From Desulfobacteraceae bacterium (GTDB lineage Bacteria; Desulfobacterota; Desulfobacteria; Desulfobacterales; Desulfosalsimonadaceae): a DNA stretch of 45,134 nucleotides. The translations under genes and the position numbers were made by a program. Below are positions 39,001 through 45,134 of this stretch, piece by piece. The notes below the pieces were generated by a model. The model was not told the origin of the DNA. It saw nothing but the letters and a program-made list of their open reading frames with translations, and searched no databases. The DNA is taken from the NCBI GenBank assembly GCA_021737045.1, contig JAIPES010000014.1, forward strand, positions 1-45,134, read 5' to 3'. Numbering within the stretch: the stretch's first letter is position 1; each line of letters starts with the position of its first letter.

Positions 39001-39211
39001 CTTTGTCTCTGCAACAGGAAAGTTGGCCGGAGCGCTGCAGATCCTCGATGATCCGCAACACCTCTACCGGGGAATAGCCCGTAGTGGTGCAAAGAATGTT
39101 CAAAGAAATCGGTGGCGGCAGCAGTGATAAAATCAGAATAATTTCCGCGCCCATATCATCCTGCTGTAAAAAGCATTCATCCATTTGTTTCGTGCGTGCT
39201 TCAAGGCTCAT
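36053..39211 (-). CDS. Sigma54-dependent transcriptional activator with winged-helix/TPR, GAF, AAA+ and Fis-type HTH domains (1052 aa)
   Basis: Walker A [14 protein letters not shown] loop ([11 protein letters not shown]), [42 protein letters not shown], C-terminal HTH. N-terminal ~560 aa look helical/TPR-like with an N-terminal HTH. Confidence 0.9.
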   Translation of the reverse strand: [1052 protein letters not shown]

Positions 39212-39270
39212 AGGCTATATCGTAAAAGTGTAGCCGAAAAATTCGATAAATTCTTTAACAAACAATTGCT

Positions 39271-39422
39271 GACGCGCTCGTAAAAAGTCGATTTTCAGAT
39301 GGCGCTGTAAAAAGTTCAAGATCAAGGCTTGCGCGATTTCGAAGAATGCAGAGTACTTATCCGTACGTGAAATTCTGAGAAATCGCGCGTAACGCTGATA
39401 TTGGACTTTTTGCGGTGCCATC
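39271..39422 (+). repeat. MITE-like element copy D (152 bp)
   Basis: TIRs gacgcgctcgtaaaaagtc and gactttttgcggtgccatc (reads ggactttttgcggtgccatc), flanked by a perfect 7-bp TSD AATTGCT (39264-39270 and 39423-39429). Internal inverted repeat gcgcgatttc/gaaatcgcgc. Confidence 0.88.
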
Positions 39423-39694
39423 AATTGCTGAAATTCATAAAATCCCCTATGAAGAAGCAATTTTTCCCAAATAAAATACTTTCAAAAGGGACTTTTCGCT
39501 ATATTGTCAAAATATCAAACATGGGATCAGAAAACAAAACAAAAGATCCTATCCAGACTGGCAGCGGCTGAGCAAAAAAATAAAACCGGCCTGAAACAAT
39601 ATTAATGGCATCACCGTTTGAAACCGGAATTTATGACATTACAGATCAGTATTGCATGATAGACTGCTTTGATTGCATAGATTCCAAAAAACTT

Positions 39695-39726
39695 TAAAAA
39701 AGCCCCATGCGAAATCCGCACAGGGC
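39695..39726 (-). terminator. Rho-independent terminator downstream of the porin-like gene
   Basis: Minus strand GCCCTGTGCG-gattt-CGCATGGGGC followed by TTTTTT; 10-bp stem with two G-U pairs. Confidence 0.75.
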
Positions 39727-39759
39727 CCTTCACTGATTTTATAAGGTGTTTGGACTTTC

Positions 39760-41277
39760 TTAAAACCGCCATGTCATTTCAATGTAATTACATAAGGCGA
39801 TTTCATCCCAGTCTCCCCCTGTATCCGGATATTTTGCCTCCAGGATGTCCTGTGTTCCATTGCCGGGAGAAAAAAGGGACAGTGTTGTCCCGAGAGAAAA
39901 ATGCGGGTTGAATCTATAGGTCAGGTTTGCGGATAATTCAGACCCCATTTCATCATCAATCTCGGTGCCGGTGAGATCTTCCATGGCGCCTGTTTCGGTG
40001 AACATCAGATACTGAAACTGCACCTTGTAATCGAACTTGTCCCAACGACCCTTGAACCCGGCTCCAATAGAGGTCAAACCCGGATGATAAGCCGAACTGG
40101 TATTGCCAACGCCGCCATATCCGGTGCCGACAACCCATGGAGCCGGCCCATTGGCAAGATCATTGCCCAAAAGTGCGGGAAGCATTGAATAGACTATCGT
40201 TCCAAGGGATTCAACTGTCTTGTAAGCGAACGCGTTGGGATTGCCAAAGGTCGGGGTGGCAAACTGCCCGTCTGTAATACCGTTATAGGCATTAATTTCT
40301 GAATCATTTGCATCGTCATCGCCTGCAACAAGGTATCCTCCGAAATAGGGTTGGAAAGAGGAAGAAACTTTGTACTCAAGTGAAGCAAAGGCGGCATAGG
40401 AGCTTACATCCGCATCTTCGTCCGTGGCCGGATAGTTTGCTTTTTCTCCTGTTACATAGACGAATTCCGCCCTTGGCGTCAGCCTCCCCAGTGTTCCAAA
40501 AAATTCGGTTGCCACGTAATGTATTTTCGCGTCCCTTTCTCTGTTGTCAGAATATGCATAAAAAGGGCTGACATTGAGATTTTGATTCATTAAAGGAATA
40601 TTAAATTTCAAAGAATAGAATCGCCAGTCCTGCTCCTGAGAAATCAGCTCGCTATCCGTGGTTTCAAGATCCTCCTCAATCGTGTGATATCTAAGGGCCC
40701 AATCCACGTCATTAAAGGAGCCCGTTAAACCCAGGTAGGGGTGATCATCACCATAAACCAGTCCACCGGTTGCCAAATCGAGTCCTTTGATTGACCATCC
40801 GGATTCCAGGGTGACTGGCGAGTTGCCAAACGTATTGAAATCATATGTTAATACCAACGCCTCAATGCCGAACTGATCCCCGTAGACACCGGACGGGGCA
40901 TCCCATCCTTCATCTGCCCCAACATCCCGGGTCCGGTCAACATTGTCCTTGTCCATTACGAATTCGCCTTCCAGCAAAGTCATAAAACTCCAGTTTTCGC
41001 CGCCGCCCTCAAGCCCCAGGCGAAGCTGTTGCCGGATGGAATGGTCTGCATAGTTTCCGCCGGTATCCCCGATATATTCAAGGGGCGTGGACTCATCGTT
41101 AAAATCCGGGTTAGCGACAAAGATAGGCTGGGTTGTTGCGCTTCCAAAGATTTGGATATTCATATCAGAAAACTTTGAGACCACTTCCCCTGTTTTCATT
41201 TTTGCTTCAGAGGGTTGGATGGTTAAGAATAAAAAACTGACACACAGACCGGTTAAAATCAACAAGGACCTCTTCAT
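39760..41277 (-). CDS. Outer-membrane beta-barrel / porin-like protein
   Basis: Signal peptide (MKRSLLILTGLCVSFLFLTIQPSEA), alternating amphipathic strands, aromatic C-terminus ...IEMTWRF. SD aggagga. Confidence 0.75.
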   Translation of the reverse strand: MKRSLLILTGLCVSFLFLTIQPSEAKMKTGEVVSKFSDMNIQIFGSATTQPIFVANPDFNDESTPLEYIGDTGGNYADHSIRQQLRLGLEGGGENWSFMTLLEGEFVMDKDNVDRTRDVGADEGWDAPSGVYGDQFGIEALVLTYDFNTFGNSPVTLESGWSIKGLDLATGGLVYGDDHPYLGLTGSFNDVDWALRYHTIEEDLETTDSELISQEQDWRFYSLKFNIPLMNQNLNVSPFYAYSDNRERDAKIHYVATEFFGTLGRLTPRAEFVYVTGEKANYPATDEDADVSSYAAFASLEYKVSSSFQPYFGGYLVAGDDDANDSEINAYNGITDGQFATPTFGNPNAFAYKTVESLGTIVYSMLPALLGNDLANGPAPWVVGTGYGGVGNTSSAYHPGLTSIGAGFKGRWDKFDYKVQFQYLMFTETGAMEDLTGTEIDDEMGSELSANLTYRFNPHFSLGTTLSLFSPGNGTQDILEAKYPDTGGDWDEIALCNYIEMTWRF

Positions 41278-41346
41278 AAAAAAATTCCTCCTGCAGTGAT
41301 GTGTTTAATTTTTTCTTTAAGAACAAAGCATTGTCTAGATTACAGG

Positions 41347-42324
41347 TCAGAACGTTTTTCTGCTCATCCCATCGATGGCCTCGGAGACGGCTTCATATAC
41401 ACCCGGAAATGAACTGACATTGAGGCCCTGGGTCAGGCAGGGGATGAAATAGTGCTTTCCGCACCGCCGGCAGGCATTTTCCACATGATCCGCAATGATT
41501 TCCGGTTTCCAGTCCTTGCAGTCCACTACCCCGCTGTCAATTTCGCCCATAAAGGAAATCTGCCCCCCGTATTCCCTGATCAGCTCCGGTGTATTATTGG
41601 TGGTCATCACGCCCTGCCAGATATCGATGCCCATATCGATCATGTAGGGAACCAGATTGGCGGCATAGGAATCACTGTGGTGGACAATCAGTTCAACGCC
41701 GTTGTCCTTCCAGAAACCATATGCCTTTTTGTAAGGCTCCAGATAGAACTCCTCAAACATTTCCGGCGACATGAACGAGGCAATCTGTCCGCCCCAGTCA
41801 TCATGGTGGAAAACAGCATCCGGCTGAATCCTGTCGATGATCTGCCTGGCATAACGGATTTCATACTCGGTCAGATAGTCGATCAGCTCGTGCATGTACT
41901 CGGGTTCTTCGTACAGGTTCATCATGGCGGCTTCCATGCCCATGAGCATGTGGGTCATCTCAAATGTTCCTGAAGCAAAAAACGCGGTGACGAATTTGTC
42001 CTTCCGGTCGACCGCTTTGGCATGCTCGATGGCCGGTGCCCAGCTTTCATCAGAAAATTCAACCGACGGCGCAGAGACCACGTCCCGCCATTTGGTGATA
42101 TCCTTGAGCACGATGTGTTCATCGTCATGTACAGGAAACGGACCGAGCTGATCTTTCGGCCAGTTAAAAGTAATCCCCCACTCGTTGGTAATTATCTCCC
42201 CGGGCTTGGGACGGGTTCGCAGCGGGGCTTCCAGTATGATTTCCAGGAATTCATACTGATTGACAAACCGATCCGGGTTGCCGCCCCTTATGGCCTCCAT
42301 GAGGTTCTGTCGTTTGGTAAGCAT
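41347..42324 (-). CDS. UroD-superfamily methyltransferase (MtvB-like MT1)
   Basis: NEWGITFNWPKDQLGPFP, HHDDWGGQIASFMSPEMFEEFYLEPYK, VELIVHHSDSYAANLVPYMIDMGIDIWQGVM; adjacent to the corrinoid protein and MT2. Confidence 0.82.
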   Translation of the reverse strand: MLTKRQNLMEAIRGGNPDRFVNQYEFLEIILEAPLRTRPKPGEIITNEWGITFNWPKDQLGPFPVHDDEHIVLKDITKWRDVVSAPSVEFSDESWAPAIEHAKAVDRKDKFVTAFFASGTFEMTHMLMGMEAAMMNLYEEPEYMHELIDYLTEYEIRYARQIIDRIQPDAVFHHDDWGGQIASFMSPEMFEEFYLEPYKKAYGFWKDNGVELIVHHSDSYAANLVPYMIDMGIDIWQGVMTTNNTPELIREYGGQISFMGEIDSGVVDCKDWKPEIIADHVENACRRCGKHYFIPCLTQGLNVSSFPGVYEAVSEAIDGMSRKTF

Positions 42325-42372
42325 GGGTTTGGATCCTTTCTTTTATTTTTTTTAACATTGAAAACACTGGCA

Positions 42373-43008
42373 TTATAAGGAGTTAACCAGCTCCCTGGCT
42401 TTGACTGCCGCGCTGCCGGCATCCGGGGCATAGGCATCTGCACCGATTTTATCTGCAAACTCCTGGGTAACCGGTGCCCCGCCGACGATGACTTTAAATC
42501 CGCTCAGGCCGCTTTCCTTAAGCGCTTCAACCGTGGCCTGCATAGCCGGCATGGTGGTGGACAAAAGACCGGAACATGCGACCAGCTTGACATTCTCATT
42601 TTCCTTGACGGCCTGAATAAATTTTTCCGCCGGCACATCAACTCCCAGATCCACCATGGTAAACCCGGCGCTCTCCAGCATCATGGTGACCAGATTTTTG
42701 CCGATATCATGCAGGTCGCCCTGAACCGTACCGATGATGCAGGTGCCAAGTGAGATGGATGTCTCTTTTGCCAGATGGGGCTTGAGTACATCCACGCCCA
42801 GAGACATGGCCTTGGCGGCAATGAGCATTTCCGGCACAAAAATGGTGCCGGCCGAAAACTTATCGCCCACCGTTCCCATCCCGTCGATCATGGCCTGGAG
42901 AATATCATTGGCTGCATATCCTTCATCCAGGGCTTCCTGTACCAGCCCGGATATGAGTTTGGTTTTGCCTGCTTCCACGTTTGATTTTACTTCTTCGATT
43001 TTAGACAT
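42373..43008 (-). CDS. Corrinoid protein (methyltransferase cognate, MtvC-like)
   Basis: B12-binding motif GDLHDIGKNLV (DxHxxG) and the SGLLSTTMPAM...VIVGGAPVT region. Confidence 0.93.
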   Translation of the reverse strand: MSKIEEVKSNVEAGKTKLISGLVQEALDEGYAANDILQAMIDGMGTVGDKFSAGTIFVPEMLIAAKAMSLGVDVLKPHLAKETSISLGTCIIGTVQGDLHDIGKNLVTMMLESAGFTMVDLGVDVPAEKFIQAVKENENVKLVACSGLLSTTMPAMQATVEALKESGLSGFKVIVGGAPVTQEFADKIGADAYAPDAGSAAVKARELVNSL

Positions 43009-43049
43009 GGCCTACACCCTTTCTATGAAATTGATTTTTCGACATTTAT

Positions 43050-43853
43050 CTATTTTACAGGGCCGAAAAGCCCTTCCCTGTAGGCATTGATGTATTCAAT
43101 GCAGTACTCATCATTGCCTTTCAAAGCTTCCGCGGCATAGATCAGCCCCATCATGTGCTTGTCCATCGGGTTAATAATGGCACTGTCCATACCGGCACCA
43201 ACGGCAAGGACAATAAAAGCCTGGTTGACATATTTTCTGGCCGGCAGGTTAAACGAGATATTGCTGGCACCGCCCGTGACATGAATGCCCGGGTACTGCT
43301 CTTTTATTTCTCTTATGACTTTCAGCACCGTGTTGATCCCATCCTCGGATGTGCACAGCATCTCCACCAGGGGATCGATGTGAAGGCGCGAGGGAGCAAT
43401 GCCATATTCCTTTGCTTTTTCCATAATGCCGGAAAACACCTGCATTCGATGTTCACCGCTTTTGGGAATGCCGGTGTCATCGCTTAAAAGAGCGACGCAT
43501 TCCCATTCGGTGTCGGCGATTACAGGGAAGATGACATCGATTTTATCCCCTTCCAGGGATACGGAGTTGACCATGCCGGGCTTGTTGCACAGTTTAATGG
43601 ATTCAGCACAGATCTGCGCACTGGGACTGTCCACTGCAATGGGGGTATCCGTTGTTTCCTGAACAAAATCGATCAGCCACTTCATTGATTCAAGCTCCAC
43701 GGAAACTTCCGTGGATGCGCAGACATCAATAAAGTGAGCACCTGCACCCGCCTGGTTTTCAGCCAGATTTTTTATAAAATCCTTGTCTTTGCTGGCGATG
43801 GCCTTTGAAACAGAGGGAATCGCTCCGTTTATTTTTTCTCCGATGATGATCAT
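43050..43853 (-). CDS. Methyltetrahydrofolate:corrinoid methyltransferase (pterin-binding MT2, MtvA-like)
   Basis: MIIIGEKINGAIPSV, GAHFIDVCAS, PIAVDSPS, VTGGASNISFNLPARKYVNQAF. Confidence 0.9.
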   Translation of the reverse strand: MIIIGEKINGAIPSVSKAIASKDKDFIKNLAENQAGAGAHFIDVCASTEVSVELESMKWLIDFVQETTDTPIAVDSPSAQICAESIKLCNKPGMVNSVSLEGDKIDVIFPVIADTEWECVALLSDDTGIPKSGEHRMQVFSGIMEKAKEYGIAPSRLHIDPLVEMLCTSEDGINTVLKVIREIKEQYPGIHVTGGASNISFNLPARKYVNQAFIVLAVGAGMDSAIINPMDKHMMGLIYAAEALKGNDEYCIEYINAYREGLFGPVK

Positions 43854-43913
43854 TTTGGGCTAACCTTTCTCGTATGTTGAATTAGACAAAAAGGCTGCCG
43901 GTATGAAGGAAGC

Positions 43914-45134
43914 TCATTTTCTTCCACCGGGAGCGTCACGATTTGCCGAAAGCTTCTTTGGAAAGAAGAGCATTACAGCGGCCAGCAGGGAACCCATCCC
44001 CATTATCAGGGCAACGGTGGGCAGCTTTGCCCCGATCTGCAAAAATACACCGGCCAGGATGGGGGAGAGCACAGCGCCGGCCCGTCCAACGCCGATGACA
44101 AAGCCTGTACCCGTGGCTCTGACATCCGTGGGAAAGGCAACGGCAAGGAGCGAATACAGACCGGAAATGCCGGCATTTGCGAAAAAGCCGGCCAGCGCCG
44201 CCAATAGTTTGATCTGGGTGAGTTCGGGACCGGTTCGACCAAATACCGCAACAAATAGCGATGTGAGCACCATGATCAGCACGGTCAGCTTCTTCAACGC
44301 GATCCGTGTGGTCAACCACCCGAAAACCGCGCCGCCCAGTGCCCCGCCCAAACTGGCCCAAACCAGGACTCCGCCGGCAAGGGCGGGAGAAAACCCCATG
44401 TCGGCAACGACCTTGGGAGACCATTTCAGAATGAAGTAGAAGGTGGTGATGTGAAGGAAATAGGCAGCGGTCAGTATCAGGGTTATCGGAAGGATGGATG
44501 GCGAAAAAATGCTCCAAACAGCCTTTTTCTCTTTTGTCTCCCGGATTTCGGGCAGTTTTTCGATACCTGGAAAATTCATTCTTGCCAGTACGGCATTAAT
44601 CTTTCCCAAGGCCCCTTTGGGCTGCCTGTTTGTCAGCCAGTGCACGGATTCGGGCACAAGAACGTATACCGCAAGGGCCAGGATGCCGGTTACCGCAGCG
44701 CCGAAGTAAAATATGGAACGCCAGTCGTGGGCCTGGAGCAGGTGTGAGGCGATCATGCCCCCGAAGGTGCCGCCTAAAGGGTAGCCGATAACCATCAATG
44801 AAATGCTCATCCCCCGGCGTTTGATATTGGAAAACTCCGCTACTATCGCATTGACACAGGCCAGAATACCGCCGATGCCCAAACCCACCAGAATCCGCCA
44901 GACAGAAAGTTGAATGGGATTGGAAGCGGTGGTGACCAAAAACATACCGGCGGACATGGCAATCAGGCAGCCCAGGACCGTGGGCCGCCTGCCGAACCTG
45001 TCCGCCACGCTCCCCAGGAAAAAGGAACCCACAGCCATACCGATCAATTCCATGGCCATAACCACTCCCAGGGCAGCCTGGGGTATCCCCCACTCACTGG
45101 CTATACCCGGCGCGGCAAAACTGATGGACAAGAC
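43914..45134 (-). CDS. MFS transporter, AAHS (aromatic acid:H+ symporter)-like, 5' end truncated by window edge
   Basis: GSVADRFGRRP, GLGIGGILACVNAIVAEFSNIKRRG, VIGYPLGGTFGGMI. The frame stays open (VLSISF...) to the last base. Confidence 0.82.
   Translation of the reverse strand, partial: VLSISFAAPGIASEWGIPQAALGVVMAMELIGMAVGSFFLGSVADRFGRRPTVLGCLIAMSAGMFLVTTASNPIQLSVWRILVGLGIGGILACVNAIVAEFSNIKRRGMSISLMVIGYPLGGTFGGMIASHLLQAHDWRSIFYFGAAVTGILALAVYVLVPESVHWLTNRQPKGALGKINAVLARMNFPGIEKLPEIRETKEKKAVWSIFSPSILPITLILTAAYFLHITTFYFILKWSPKVVADMGFSPALAGGVLVWASLGGALGGAVFGWLTTRIALKKLTVLIMVLTSLFVAVFGRTGPELTQIKLLAALAGFFANAGISGLYSLLAVAFPTDVRATGTGFVIGVGRAGAVLSPILAGVFLQIGAKLPTVALIMGMGSLLAAVMLFFPKKLSANRDAPGGRK

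Noticed and set aside
35614-39422. Autonomous transposon or integrase carrying the regulator
   Set aside because: No transposase or recombinase ORF anywhere in the window; the elements look non-autonomous.
39212-43913. Sigma54 -24/-12 promoter (TGGCAC-N5-TTGC) upstream of the porin or methyltransferase genes
   Set aside because: No convincing match by eye; best candidate (ggcagcctttttgt before 43853) lacks the -12 GC. The main promoter may lie beyond the window upstream of the MFS gene.

Overview
45.1 kb of a GC-rich, Desulfobacterota-like chromosome (assignment inferred from gene content only). From left to right: (1) lipA-sucA-sucB-lpd on +, a 2-oxoglutarate dehydrogenase operon; (2) a convergent, complete complex I operon on -, nuoA-nuoBCD(fused)-E-F-G-H-I-J-K-L-M-N; (3) a + operon maf-yggS-queH-M48/TPR peptidase-mlaE-mlaF-mlaD-lipoprotein; (4) a - cluster NIF3/YqfO-zinc-ribbon protein-rnpB RNA-sufC-sufB(SMS type)-HPr-domain protein-ispD-nitroreductase; (5) a - accessory cluster with an AAHS-type MFS transporter (cut by the window edge), a three-component corrinoid methyltransferase set (MT2, corrinoid protein, UroD-family MT1), an outer-membrane beta-barrel, and a 1052-aa TPR-GAF-sigma54 regulator. 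The strongest unexplained structure is a dispersed, non-autonomous (MITE-like) element family. Its terminal inverted repeats are GATGGCRCNGTAAAAAG, and two of its four copies have perfect 7-bp target duplications. One copy sits precisely in the nuoD/nuoE junction and two bracket the sigma54 regulator. Other notable observations are a predicted O-demethylation module and a DUF-HPr fusion with intact His15/Ser46-equivalent residues inside a suf-ispD operon. No searches were run, so all homology calls come from reading motifs.
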